From the NCBI GenBank assembly GCA_019424865.1, contig JAHYYS010000014.1, positions 628 to 39,760 on the forward strand: 39,133 nt of DNA, read 5' to 3'. Below are positions 1-7,750 of this stretch, piece by piece. Made by a program: the position numbers and the translations under genes. Position 1 is the first letter of the stretch. The number at the start of each line of letters is the position of its first letter. The notes under the pieces were generated by a model. It made no database searches. It was not told the origin of the DNA and saw only the letters and a program-made list of their open reading frames with translations. The stretch is from a bacterium. Its GTDB lineage: Bacteria; Bacillota; Clostridia; Oscillospirales; Oscillospiraceae.

Positions 1-1326
1 GCCGATGATCTTGATGGAGTTCTTGTTGGCGCCCACGGTGCCGTCGCCGCCCAGACCCCAGAACTTGCACTCGATGGTGCCCTCGGCCGCGGTGTTGGGG
101 GCGTCCTTCTCCTCCAGGGAGGAGCCGGTCACGTCGTCCACGATGCCGATGGTGAAGTGGTTCTTGGGCGCATCCTGGGCCAGGTTCTCATACACGGCGA
201 ACACGCTCTTGGGAGGCGTATCCTTGGAGCCCAGGCCGTAGCGGCCGCCCACCACGGTCTTGTCGGTGATGCCGGCGCCGGCCAGAGCGGTGACCACGTC
301 CAGATACAGGGGGTCGCCCAGCGCGCCGGGCTCCTTGGTGCGGTCCAGCACCGCAATCTTCTTGGCGGTGGCGGGGATGGCGGCAATCAGCTTGTCGGCC
401 CGGAAGGGGCGGTACAGGCGGACCTTGATCAGGCCGACCTTCTCACCCTTGGCGTTGAGGTAGTCGATGACCTCCTCGGCCACGTCGCAGATGGAGCCCA
501 TGGCGATGATGACGCGGTCGGCGTCGGGGGCGCCATAGTAGTTGAACAGCTGATAGTTGGTGCCCAGCTTGGCGTTGATCTTGCCCATGTACTCCTCGAC
601 GATCTCGGGCAGGGCGTCGTAGTAGGGGTTGCAGGCCTCGCGGTGCTGGAAGAAGATATCGCCGTTCTCGTGGGAGCCGCGCATGGTGGGATGCTCGGGA
701 TTCAGGGCGCGCTTGCGGAAGGCCTCCACCGCGTCCATATCCACCATCTCGGCCAGATCCTTATAGTCCCAGATGGCGACCTTCTGGATCTCGTGGGAGG
801 TGCGGAAGCCGTCAAAGAAGTTGATAAAGGGGACGCGGCCCTTGATGGCGGCCAGATGGGCCACAGGGGCCAGATCCATAACCTCCTGCACGTTGCCCTC
901 GGCCAGCATGGCAAAGCCGGTCTGGCGGCAGGCCATCACGTCGGAGTGGTCGCCGAAGATGTTCAGGGACTGGGTGGCCACGGTGCGGGCGGAGACATGG
1001 AAGACGGCAGGCAGCAGCTCGCCGGCAATCTTATACATGTTGGGGATCATCAGCAGCAGGCCCTGAGACGCAGTATAGGTGGTGGTCAGAGCGCCCGCGT
1101 TCAGAGAGCCGTGGACGGTGCCGGCGGCGCCGGCCTCAGACTGCATCTCGATGACCTTGACGGTGGTGCCGAAGATGTTCTTCTGCCCCTGGGCGGCCCA
1201 CTGGTCCACATAATCGGCCATAGGGCTGGACGGCGTAATGGGGTAAATGCCGGCCACTTCGGTAAAGGCGTAGCTGACATACGCGGCCGCATTGTTTCCG
1301 TCCATGGTTTTGAACTTTCTTGCCAT
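1..1326 (-). CDS. nifJ: Pyruvate:ferredoxin (flavodoxin) oxidoreductase, N-terminal part (runs off the window)
   Basis: The minus-strand frame from ATG 1326 stays open to the window edge (442 codons of a family usually near 1,170-1,200 residues). The enzyme oxidatively decarboxylates pyruvate to acetyl-CoA with ferredoxin or flavodoxin as acceptor, in the cytoplasm. The N-terminus carries the POR_N signature GIYPITPSSPMADYVDQWA. It is followed by the GDHSDVMACRQTGFAML and NFFDGFRTSHE segments that contact thiamine diphosphate and pyruvate in this family. The swivel domain follows, and the visible part ends at the start of the gamma-type domain (LGGDGTVGANKNS). The Fe-S and ThDP-binding C-terminal domains lie outside the window. 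The gene has a long leader of about 200 nt with operator-like repeats (see separate entries). Assignment is secure; only the 3' end is missing. Confidence 0.96.
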   Translation of the reverse strand, partial: MARKFKTMDGNNAAAYVSYAFTEVAGIYPITPSSPMADYVDQWAAQGQKNIFGTTVKVIEMQSEAGAAGTVHGSLNAGALTTTYTASQGLLLMIPNMYKIAGELLPAVFHVSARTVATQSLNIFGDHSDVMACRQTGFAMLAEGNVQEVMDLAPVAHLAAIKGRVPFINFFDGFRTSHEIQKVAIWDYKDLAEMVDMDAVEAFRKRALNPEHPTMRGSHENGDIFFQHREACNPYYDALPEIVEEYMGKINAKLGTNYQLFNYYGAPDADRVIIAMGSICDVAEEVIDYLNAKGEKVGLIKVRLYRPFRADKLIAAIPATAKKIAVLDRTKEPGALGDPLYLDVVTALAGAGITDKTVVGGRYGLGSKDTPPKSVFAVYENLAQDAPKNHFTIGIVDDVTGSSLEEKDAPNTAAEGTIECKFWGLGGDGTVGANKNSIKIIG

Positions 1327-1434
1327 AGAGTTCCCTACTTTCTTCCTTATTTCAGCCGGCGGTCTGCAAGCAGCTTGTCCGCCGTCTGTCCACACCTGTC
1401 CGGGCATCGGCTGTGCCCCGGTTCAGAACGTTTC

Positions 1435-1467
1435 AGCTATAACTATCATAGGTAAAAAGTTATAACT
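1435..1467. promoter_or_regulatory. Paired AGYTATAACT boxes in the nifJ leader
   Basis: AGCTATAACT (1435-1444) and the perfect palindrome AGTTATAACT (1458-1467) are direct near-copies whose starts are 23 bp apart, about two helical turns. A TATGAT hexamer (minus strand, 1450-1445) sits between them but has no good -35. They could be a second regulator site or a closer nifJ promoter. This is a weak inference from spacing alone. Confidence 0.3.
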
Positions 1468-1525
1468 GCACAGGACAGGACCGCTTCCGCGGCAGGGAAG
1501 CGGACAGGTCTGATTTACGTCAAAT

Positions 1526-1554
1526 AGTGTATCACTTTTTTTCAGATTTGTAAA
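1526..1554 (-). promoter_or_regulatory. Putative nifJ promoter
   Basis: Reading the minus strand, TTTACA (1554-1549) and TACACT (1531-1526) are separated by 17 bp. The -35 box lies inside the inverted repeat 1541-1560, so a bound repressor would block polymerase. The transcript would start near 1519 and leave a leader of about 190 nt before nifJ. Confidence 0.5.
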
Positions 1555-1560
1555 TCTGAA
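1541..1560. promoter_or_regulatory. Operator-like 20-bp inverted repeat upstream of nifJ
   Basis: TTCAGATTTGTAAATCTGAA has perfect 9-bp arms around a 2-bp centre. It overlaps the -35 element of the predicted nifJ promoter and lies about 160 bp upstream of the comM promoter. The geometry suits a homodimeric HTH regulator. No known consensus (Rex, Fur, CcpA) matches it, so the cognate regulator is unknown. Confidence 0.5.
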
Positions 1561-1721
1561 TGGGATAAAATCTTCCACCTTTTTCACCTCCAAATCTGGG
1601 AAAAATATGCCTTTTTGTCTAAAACGGCATCTTTTTCCCGCAGTTGTCTGGGAAGATTGCCTATTTCCCCTCCCCCGGCCGTTCTCCCGCATTCTCCATA
1701 TCCCGGCGGCGCGGACCCGGC

Positions 1722-1750
1722 TTGCATTTGAGCCGGGAAGCGGGTAAAAT
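1722..1750 (+). promoter_or_regulatory. Putative comM promoter
   Basis: TTGCAT (1722-1727) and TAAAAT (1745-1750) are spaced 17 bp. The implied start lies about 45 nt before the comM ATG and is followed by an AAAGGAGG ribosome site. Confidence 0.6.
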
Positions 1751-1801
1751 AGGGACACAGCGTTCGTATCCCCAGCCGCGGATGCGAAAGGAGGTTTCGC
1801 C

Positions 1802-3319
1802 ATGGTATGTTCCGTCCGGTCCCTGGGCCTGCACGGGGTTTCCGGCTACCCGGTGTCCTGCGAGTGCGATCTGTCCGGAGGACTGCCCGCCTTCACGGTG
1901 GTGGGCCTGCCCGATGCCGCCGTCAGCGAGGCCCGGGAGCGGGTGCGCGCCGCCATCAAGAATACCGGCTTCACCTTTCCTGTCAGCCGCATTACGGTCA
2001 ATCTGGCTCCCGCCCATCTGAAAAAGGCGGGCACCCTCTATGACCTGCCCATCCTGGTGGGCATTCTGGCTGCGGGAGGGCAGCTGAAGCTGCCCCGCCG
2101 GCCGTGCGCCTTTGTGGGGGAGCTGTCTCTGTCGGGGCAGCTGCGGCCCTGCGCGGGAATGCTGCCCATGGCCCTGTGCGCCAGGCGGGAGGGCATCGAG
2201 GCCCTCTTTGTTCCCGAGGAAAACGCCGCCGAGGCCACTTTGGCCCAGGGGCCGGAGGTCTATCCCGTGCGGGATGTGGCACAGCTGTGCCGCCACCTGT
2301 CCGGGGAGGAGCCCATTGCCCCCGCCCCCGTCTGGACACCGGGGGAGAGCGCCCCCCACTGTCCGGACTTTGCCGAGGTAAAGGGGCAGGAGCAGGTAAA
2401 GCGGGCCCTGGAGATTGCGGCGGCCGGAGGGCACAACGTACTCATGTCGGGCCCGCCGGGCTCGGGCAAATCCATGCTGGCCCGCCGCCTGCCCGGAATT
2501 CTCCCCGACATGACCCGGCAGGAGGCGCTGGAGACCACTGAAATTCACTCGGTCATGGGGCTCACCTCCGCCGCGCAGCCTTTGATTGACGTGCGCCCCT
2601 TCCGCTCCCCCCACCACACCGTCTCCCCCATGGGGATGGCAGGCGGCGGCACCAATCCAAGGCCGGGAGAGATCTCCCTGGCCCACAACGGCGTCTTGTT
2701 CCTGGACGAGCTGCCCGAGTTCCCCAAGGAGGTGCTGGAGGTGCTGCGCCAGCCCATGGAGGACGGCCAGGTCCAGATCTCCCGGGCCTCCGGCACCGTG
2801 ACCTATCCCAGCCGGTTCATGCTGGTGTGCGCCATGAATCCCTGTAAATGCGGCTGGTACGGCCACCCCGGCGGCCGGTGCCGGTGCACGGAGCAGGAGG
2901 TCAAGAAATACCTCTCCCGGCTGTCCGGTCCGCTGCTGGACCGCATCGACCTGTTCGTCCAGGTGTCCGCGCTGGAGTTCGAGGAGCTGGCCCAGCGGGG
3001 GCGGGCCGAGTCCTCCGCCGCGATTCGGGAGCGGGTCAACCGGGCCCGGAACGCCCAGGCCGTCCGCCGCGGCCCGCAGGGGGCGGTATGCAACGCCCGG
3101 CTGGAGCGGGACGAGCTGGATCGCTTCTGCGCCCTGGACGAGGCGTGCACCAGGCTGATGAAGGGGGCCTTTGACCGCCTGGGCCTTACCGCCCGCAGCT
3201 ATGACCGTATTCTGCGGGTGGCCCGAACGATTGCCGATTTAGATGACAGTCCGTCTATCGAGGAAGCGCATCTGGCCGAGGCCCTGCAGTACCGTCCGCC
3301 CCGGTACCTCAGCCGCTGA
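1802..3319 (+). CDS. comM: YifB/ComM family Mg-chelatase-like AAA+ ATPase
   Basis: A 505-residue protein, typical for the family. The N-terminal ChlI-like domain starts with SLGLHGVSGYPVSCECDLSGG, followed by GLPDAAVSEARERVRAAI. The central AAA+ core has Walker A GPPGSGKSMLARRLPG (about residue 219) and Walker B GVLFLDELPEF. A MNPCKCGWYGHP segment with a Cys cluster follows, then the C-terminal Mg_chelatase_C domain (LTARSYDRILRVARTIADL). In naturally competent bacteria ComM is a hexameric helicase that promotes branch migration during integration of transforming DNA. In most Clostridia the role is inferred only. The start is fixed by AAAGGAGG nine nucleotides upstream. The gene stands alone with its own promoter, and the family call is certain. 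Confidence 0.95.
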   Translation: MVCSVRSLGLHGVSGYPVSCECDLSGGLPAFTVVGLPDAAVSEARERVRAAIKNTGFTFPVSRITVNLAPAHLKKAGTLYDLPILVGILAAGGQLKLPRRPCAFVGELSLSGQLRPCAGMLPMALCARREGIEALFVPEENAAEATLAQGPEVYPVRDVAQLCRHLSGEEPIAPAPVWTPGESAPHCPDFAEVKGQEQVKRALEIAAAGGHNVLMSGPPGSGKSMLARRLPGILPDMTRQEALETTEIHSVMGLTSAAQPLIDVRPFRSPHHTVSPMGMAGGGTNPRPGEISLAHNGVLFLDELPEFPKEVLEVLRQPMEDGQVQISRASGTVTYPSRFMLVCAMNPCKCGWYGHPGGRCRCTEQEVKKYLSRLSGPLLDRIDLFVQVSALEFEELAQRGRAESSAAIRERVNRARNAQAVRRGPQGAVCNARLERDELDRFCALDEACTRLMKGAFDRLGLTARSYDRILRVARTIADLDDSPSIEEAHLAEALQYRPPRYLSR

Positions 3320-3417
3320 ATCCCCGAATTTTCCCATCGTTTCATGTGATTTCTGCACCGCATCCGCCCTTTTTCGCCCCTTCCATTTGAACAAATACAT
3401 AAATTTCCACAATAACC

Positions 3418-3446
3418 TTGCATATTCCCACAAAAGCGAGTACAAT
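3418..3446 (+). promoter_or_regulatory. Promoter of the DUF6465 gene
   Basis: TTGCAT (3418-3423), a 17-bp spacer and TACAAT (3441-3446) lie in an AT-rich stretch. The leader is about 65 nt to the ATG at 3519. Confidence 0.65.
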
Positions 3447-3518
3447 ACAGCCGTATAAAGTTCCGGGAAACCTGTTCAAAATATCAGATACCGCAACATT
3501 GGGAAGGAGAAATGGAAC

Positions 3519-3881
3519 ATGCTGAAGAAAGAAGCCAAGAAGGATGCGGCTTCCGCTGTCCCCGCTTCGGAGACTGCACAGTCCGCCGCTTCCGCTCCCG
3601 CCGCGGAGAAGAAGGGCAGAAAGCCGGCCGTCAAGCCCGCCGTCAAAAAGGAGAAGAAGCCCGCTGTGAAGCCTGCCGCCAAAAAGGGCGACGAGGTATT
3701 CATCCAGTTCGGCGGCAGCGAGTGGAACAGCGCTGAGCTGGTGGAAAAGGCCAAGGCCGCCTTTGTGGCCCAGGGCCACCGGGCTTCCACCATCAAGCAT
3801 CTGGCTTTGTATGTCAAGCCCGAAGAGCAGAAGGCCTACTATGTCATCAACGGCAAGGAGTCCGGCAGCGTCGACCTGTAA
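3519..3881 (+). CDS. DUF6465 family protein with Lys/Ala/Pro-rich N-terminal tail
   Basis: A 120-residue protein in two parts. The first about 60 residues are a low-complexity Ala/Lys/Pro tail with repeated KPAVKPA-type motifs, like histone H1 tails. Residues about 65-120 form a compact domain (FIQFGGSEWNSAELVEKAKAAFVAQGH, then ALYVKPEEQKAYYVING) that matches what I know as DUF6465. The family is common in gut Clostridia and has no assigned function. The basic tail suggests nucleic-acid binding, and the ending resembles a small alpha/beta fold; both are inference. An AAGGAG site 9 nt upstream supports the start. It is a monocistronic gene with a strong promoter and a strong terminator, which suggests high expression. 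Confidence 0.8.
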   Translation: MLKKEAKKDAASAVPASETAQSAASAPAAEKKGRKPAVKPAVKKEKKPAVKPAAKKGDEVFIQFGGSEWNSAELVEKAKAAFVAQGHRASTIKHLALYVKPEEQKAYYVINGKESGSVDL

Positions 3882-3900
3882 TCTGCTTTCCGAGTATGAA

Positions 3901-3940
3901 AAATCTCCCCGCGGCACACAGCCGCGGGGAGATTTTTTGT
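3901..3940. terminator. Bidirectional intrinsic terminator
   Basis: Arms of 15 bp (3901-3915 and 3921-3935) surround a 5-nt loop. A T-run follows on the plus strand, and on the minus strand the stem also ends in a run of T. It serves the DUF6465 gene and the converging minus-strand pair ending at 3983. Confidence 0.9.
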
Positions 3941-3982
3941 CGTGCTCCGGGCGAACAAGCGCCCGTTTCGTCCATTTTTCGT

Positions 3983-4297
3983 CTAAAGCAGTTCAAACAG
4001 GCAGCCCCACAGGTAGTCCAGATCTTCAAAGCGGGTGTCGGGTGAGAGGTGAAACACCGCCGTCTCTCCCTCCCGGACCGCCCGGATATGGAACCGGGTG
4101 TCCAGCTGCTCCAGGATATCCATTGTGCTATGTCCCGGGAACCGGGCGGTTACAGTGCCTGTCCGCTGATCACAGGACAGCACCTCCGGTCCCCCGGGGC
4201 CGAAGTCTCTCAGCCGCGCCTCCAGATGCCGGGCCAGGCGGGCCGTCCGTTCCTGGTCGGCGCCGGGTGCGGACCTTGTCAAATCCAGCTGTCTCAT
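3983..4297 (-). CDS. Small conserved-type protein coupled to the NodB-like gene
   Basis: A 104-residue protein starting MRQLDLTRS and ending FEDLDYLWGCLFELL. The ATG overlaps the stop of the upstream gene by ATGA, so translation is probably coupled and this start is preferred over longer in-frame versions that run inside the neighbour. I see no signal peptide or membrane segment. The last 35 residues (RFHIRAVREGETAVFHLSPDTRFEDLDYLW) loosely resemble the C-terminal end of class V aminotransferases, but the catalytic domain is absent, so this may be chance. Function unknown. The coupling suggests it works with, or is co-regulated with, the secreted protein encoded just before it. Confidence 0.65.
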   Translation of the reverse strand: MRQLDLTRSAPGADQERTARLARHLEARLRDFGPGGPEVLSCDQRTGTVTARFPGHSTMDILEQLDTRFHIRAVREGETAVFHLSPDTRFEDLDYLWGCLFELL

Positions 4298-5451
4298 AGC
4301 CTTGTCTCCGCGGGGATCGTCACCACAAAGCTGTTGTTTTCCAGCTGCCTGAGCAGCGAGGACAGGACCCGCGCGGTGTTTTCTCCCCCTTCCATTGTCA
4401 GATAGGTGCTTCTGGTCCGCCCCTCCAGCCGACGCAGCGTGTTGGAGGCAAAGGTGTTCGCTCCCACTGTATCGCTTGGAGCCAGGGCGAGCGTCTCTTC
4501 CCAGCAGATCCACCCCTCCCGCTCCAGGGCCGTCTGCTGTCCCTCGGGGACACAGGCGACGGTGGTGCGGGTCCGGACCAGCGCCTCCAGCAGCTGGTTT
4601 CCCTCTTCCAGCAGGGCGCGTGTCTGTTCCAGGCCTGTCCCCTGGGCCAAAATTCCCAGGCTGTGGCCCGTGCCCAGGATGCGGCGCACCAGATCCCCCT
4701 CCTCCGCTATCACCTGCGGCGTCAGCAGAAACAGCGCGTACACATCCCGGCCGTCCAGGGTGTCCAGAATCTCTCCAATCCCCGCCCCGCTCTCACAGGC
4801 AAAGGCCAGATAGGTGGAGACGGAACCAGTGGAAGTCTCCTCCTCCGGGTCGTCCCCCAGGTTGGTCTGGGGCGGGTCGGAGGGGACTGCGGGGGTGGGG
4901 TCCGGGGTCAGGCTCTGACTGTACTCCCGCAGACGGCGGTTGATCAGATCCCCCGCCGCGTCCACAAACTCCGCATCATTGAGCCCTACATCGCTGCTTT
5001 TGATGCGCACCATATCCCCCTGGGGCAGGTTGATATAGCTGCACGACAGGCCGAAGAAATCGCAGACCATCTGCAGGGGTACATAGGGACGTCCGTTGCG
5101 CACGATGGCCCGTGCATAGTCAAAGACCTCCCCCGAGATGTCGTCCCAGCAGGCCCCTGTTACCAGATCAAATACCAGAATCTGCCGCATATTCCAGAGG
5201 GTAACGCTGGTACTGCTGCGGCTGACATAGACCCCCAGGTCCACATTGTTGACCAGAGTCCGGTCAAAGATAGTATAGGGCACATACAGCACACCCCCCG
5301 ACCAGATGGGGATGGTGTCCCCTGAGATAGGTGGGATATTGTCGTTCAGGGCGACGAAGCAGATCGTTTCCGCCCGGGCCGGCGCTGCCAGCAGGCCCAG
5401 ACAGAGCGCCGCCGTCAGAAGCCAGACAATCCAGTTCTTTGTGCGCTTCAC
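4294..5451 (-). CDS. Secreted protein: copper-amine-oxidase-N-like domain plus degenerate NodB-like domain
   Basis: A 385-residue protein with a GTG start, chosen because AAGGGAGG lies about 9 nt upstream and the signal peptide begins there. Residues 1-27 are a signal peptide (KRTKNW, a hydrophobic core, then APARA-E). Residues about 35-155 look like the stalk/copper-amine-oxidase N-terminal domain of Firmicutes surface proteins (GGVLYVPYTIF, VRNGRPYVPLQMVCDFFGL). After a Pro/Thr linker (about 180-212), residues 213-385 follow the layout of a NodB polysaccharide deacetylase. The catalytic segments are altered: the usual TFDDGP position reads AFACES and the GH-x-IG-x-H-x3-H position reads GHSLGILAQ. 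It is therefore probably exported but not a metal-dependent deacetylase. The fold assignment is an inference from motif order. Confidence 0.75.
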   Translation of the reverse strand: MKRTKNWIVWLLTAALCLGLLAAPARAETICFVALNDNIPPISGDTIPIWSGGVLYVPYTIFDRTLVNNVDLGVYVSRSSTSVTLWNMRQILVFDLVTGACWDDISGEVFDYARAIVRNGRPYVPLQMVCDFFGLSCSYINLPQGDMVRIKSSDVGLNDAEFVDAAGDLINRRLREYSQSLTPDPTPAVPSDPPQTNLGDDPEEETSTGSVSTYLAFACESGAGIGEILDTLDGRDVYALFLLTPQVIAEEGDLVRRILGTGHSLGILAQGTGLEQTRALLEEGNQLLEALVRTRTTVACVPEGQQTALEREGWICWEETLALAPSDTVGANTFASNTLRRLEGRTRSTYLTMEGGENTARVLSSLLRQLENNSFVVTIPAETRL

Positions 5452-5498
5452 AGCGCTCCACCTCCCTTCAGGTTTTCGTCACAGAACTTGCAGAAGTT

Positions 5499-5527
5499 AT
5501 TATATCATAGTATAATCAAAAGGACAA
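5499..5527 (-). promoter_or_regulatory. Promoter of the NodB-like gene pair
   Basis: On the minus strand TTGTCC (5527-5522) is followed after 17 bp by a consensus TATAAT (5504-5499). The implied start is about 40 nt upstream of the GTG. Confidence 0.7.
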
Positions 5528-5594
5528 GGCGCGCCCTGCCGCCCTTTCTTTCATGATTTTTTAATGATGAGTCAATTTTCTTTCAACACGGCTA

Positions 5595-5603
5595 TGGTAT
5601 GCT
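5595..5603 (+). promoter_or_regulatory. Possible extended -10 for the DUF4342/two-component operon
   Basis: TGG followed by TATGCT (5598-5603) forms an extended -10 about 45 nt before the ATG at 5648. No convincing -35 is visible. Confidence 0.3.
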
Positions 5604-5647
5604 TTCCACATCAGGCTGGTACACTCCGGAGGAAAGGAGCCGTTTTT

Positions 5648-6340
5648 ATGGAAATCACGCTGGAACAGGTGGAAAAGCTGCGGGAAAAGGCCAATGTCAG
5701 CTACGCTCTGGCCAAGCAGGCTCTGGAATACAGCGGCGGAAATCTGCTGGACGCGCTGATCTATCTGGAGGAGAAGGGCGCCATTCCCCGGGAGGAAGGG
5801 GCCTATTTCTCCACCAAGGGCGAGGTCCCCCCGCCCCCCATGCCCCCGTCTGCTGTGCCGGCCGGAGAGAAGCAGGGGAAAAAGCATAAAAAGGGCGGCG
5901 TGGTAACCGTTTCCGTGTCCAAGGGCGGCTTCCGGCGGCTGTTTCAAATTCTGCGCCGCTGGCTGGTGGACAATGAGCTGGAAATCTGGCACCGCGACAA
6001 GCCCATTACGGCCCTGCCGGTTCTGATTTTGATTCTGCTGGTTATCTTCGCCCCCTGGGTGACGGTGCCTCTGTTGATTCTGGGGCTGTTCTTCGGCTTC
6101 CGGTACCGGTTTTCCGGCCCGGATTTGGAGCGGGAGGAGCTCAACGGCGTGATGGGAAGCGTGGCGGACACCGCGGCGGATCTGGGCCGGCAGGTCATGG
6201 ACGAGCTGAACCGCCAGCGCCGGAACCCGTCGGAGACCGCTCAGCAGGCCCAGCGGCAGGCGGAGGACATCGAGCGCCAGGCCGCGGATCTGGAGCGCCA
6301 CATCGAAGACGAGCTGCTGGGCGGCGGCAAGGATGGATAA
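5648..6340 (+). CDS. DUF4342 domain membrane protein with UBA-like N-terminus
   Basis: A 230-residue protein. The ATG at 5648 has AAAGGAG upstream and begins the conserved domain; a longer in-frame start at 5564 lacks a ribosome site. Residues 1-45 (MEITLEQVEKLREKANVSYALAKQALEYSGGNLLDALIYLEEKG) are a UBA/TS-N-like three-helix unit typical of DUF4342. A Pro-rich linker follows, then a hydrophobic pair around residues 117-148 (ITALPVLILILLVIFAPWVTVPLLILGLFFGF). The charged C-terminal coiled coil (DIERQAADLERHIEDELL) closes the protein. It precedes an OmpR-type regulator with no gap and may be a membrane partner or scaffold for that system. The family has no established biochemical role. Confidence 0.8.
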   Translation: MEITLEQVEKLREKANVSYALAKQALEYSGGNLLDALIYLEEKGAIPREEGAYFSTKGEVPPPPMPPSAVPAGEKQGKKHKKGGVVTVSVSKGGFRRLFQILRRWLVDNELEIWHRDKPITALPVLILILLVIFAPWVTVPLLILGLFFGFRYRFSGPDLEREELNGVMGSVADTAADLGRQVMDELNRQRRNPSETAQQAQRQAEDIERQAADLERHIEDELLGGGKDG

Positions 6341-6362
6341 CAAGTTCGAGGTGAAAAACGGT

Positions 6363-7037
6363 ATGGCAGATCGCATTCTCCTGGTTGAGGACGAGGAAAA
6401 GCTGGCCCGCATGGTGGAGCTGGAGCTGAAATACGAGGGCTATCAGGTGGAAAAGGCCTTGGACGGCCGCAGCGGACTGGAGCTGGCCCTTCAGGGGGGC
6501 TTTGATCTGGTGCTGCTGGACATCATGCTGCCCCAGCTGTCCGGCATGGAGGTGCTGCGCCGCCTGCGGCGGGAGAGTCAGGTCCCAGTAATTATGCTTA
6601 CCGCCCGGGACAGCGTGATAGACAAGGTGGCCGGCCTGGACTCCGGCGCGGACGACTATATCACCAAGCCCTTTGCCATTGAGGAGCTGCTGGCCCGCAT
6701 CCGGGCCGCCCTGCGGAACAAAGGCGGCCGCGGCGGCCACATGCTGGCCGCCGGCCCTTTGTCCATGGACGTGGAGCGCCACCAGGTGACAGTGAAGGGG
6801 CAGGCGGTGGAGCTGACCAAGAAGGAGTTTGACCTGCTGCGCCACCTGCTGGAAAACAAGGGCCGGGTCCTCACCCGGGAGGCCCTTCTGGACAGCGTGT
6901 GGGGCTTTGACTTTGTGGGCGAGACCAACTCGGTGGACGTATATATCCGCTTTCTGCGCAGCAAAATCGACGAGGCCTTCGGCGTCAAGCTGATTCACAC
7001 CGTCCGGGGCGTGGGCTACGTCATCCGGGAGGAGTGA
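6363..7037 (+). CDS. OmpR/PhoB-family response regulator
   Basis: A 224-residue two-domain regulator. The receiver domain shows the acidic pair in LVEDEEK, the phospho-acceptor Asp in LVLLDIMLP, the switch Thr in IMLTARD and the Lys in DDYITKPF. The C-terminal winged helix (about 130-224) has ELTKKEFDLLRHLLENKGRVLTREALLDSVWG and ends in the usual HTVRGVGYVIR. I chose ATG 6363 because GAGGTG lies nine nucleotides upstream. An in-frame ATG at 6333 would overlap the DUF4342 stop but has no spaced ribosome site. Its kinase is encoded at 7751, one gene downstream. The regulon is unknown. Confidence 0.93.
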   Translation: MADRILLVEDEEKLARMVELELKYEGYQVEKALDGRSGLELALQGGFDLVLLDIMLPQLSGMEVLRRLRRESQVPVIMLTARDSVIDKVAGLDSGADDYITKPFAIEELLARIRAALRNKGGRGGHMLAAGPLSMDVERHQVTVKGQAVELTKKEFDLLRHLLENKGRVLTREALLDSVWGFDFVGETNSVDVYIRFLRSKIDEAFGVKLIHTVRGVGYVIREE

Positions 7038-7202
7038 TTTCGGTTTGGAACGGGGGCATCCCGGCGGCGGCAATCGCGGCCGTCAGTGCGTCCCCCTGTG
7101 AGGCTGCTGTAATCGGAAAGCGGGCCCGTGGAGGAGACGGCTCGCTCTGTGTATCTATCACAATAGGCCAAGGATAAACCGCCAAAAGGGGAGTTTGCGT
7201 AC

Positions 7203-7709
7203 ATGGTTATCGTATACACATCCAACACCGGCTTCACCCGGGAATATGCAGAAATGCTCTCCCGGGTAAACCACATGAAGCTCTGTGAGCTGTCCCAGGC
7301 CAAGAGACAGCTGGACCGGGGCAGCCCGGTTTTCTATCTGGGCCCCCTGATGGCGGGGCGCATTACCGGCCTGAAGGAGGCCCGGAAGCTCTTTGACGTC
7401 AAGGGTGTGCTGGGCGTTGGGATGTCTCCCCCCTGTCAGGAGATGCTCCAGATCCTGCACCAGTCCAACGAGACCGGCGGGGCCCCCATTTTTTACGCCC
7501 AGGGCGGCTGGGATCCCAGCCGCCTGAGCTGGACAAAGCGGAAAATGACCGATATGGCCACCCGCTCCATCCGCCGTGCTTTACAGGACAAGGGGCCCAA
7601 TCGCACCCCTCTGGAGCAGCAGCAGCTGGACTTTCTGCGCTATGGGGGCACCTATGTATCCTTCCAGAACCTGTCCGCCGTCCAGGAGTGGCTGAAGGGT
7701 GTGCTGTAA
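7203..7709 (+). CDS. Flavodoxin-domain protein between the regulator and kinase genes
   Basis: A 168-residue cytoplasmic protein. It begins MVIVYTSNTGFTREYAEMLS, the FMN-phosphate loop (S/T-x-T-G-x-T) of the flavodoxin fold. A beta-strand and switch region follow (PVFYLGPLMAGRITGLKEARKLFDVKGVLGVGMSP). The C-terminal part (WTKRKMTDMATRSIRRALQDKG) resembles the HemG/flavodoxin_5 type used as redox partners. AAAAGGGGAG precedes the ATG. The 165-bp gap before it holds no terminator, so it is probably in the same operon as the regulator and the kinase, whose start follows 41 bp after its stop. A link between redox state and signalling is inferred from position only. Confidence 0.8.
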   Translation: MVIVYTSNTGFTREYAEMLSRVNHMKLCELSQAKRQLDRGSPVFYLGPLMAGRITGLKEARKLFDVKGVLGVGMSPPCQEMLQILHQSNETGGAPIFYAQGGWDPSRLSWTKRKMTDMATRSIRRALQDKGPNRTPLEQQQLDFLRYGGTYVSFQNLSAVQEWLKGVL

Positions 7710-7750
7710 CCCCGGCACCCCTGTGCCGCCCATTCCGGAAAGGAGGGACC

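Noticed and set aside
157..1455. Plus-strand open frame of 432 codons opposite nifJ
   Set aside because: It is Gly/Val/His-rich and has no family likeness. The opposite strand clearly encodes the oxidoreductase, and such frames arise from the GC-rich codon pattern.
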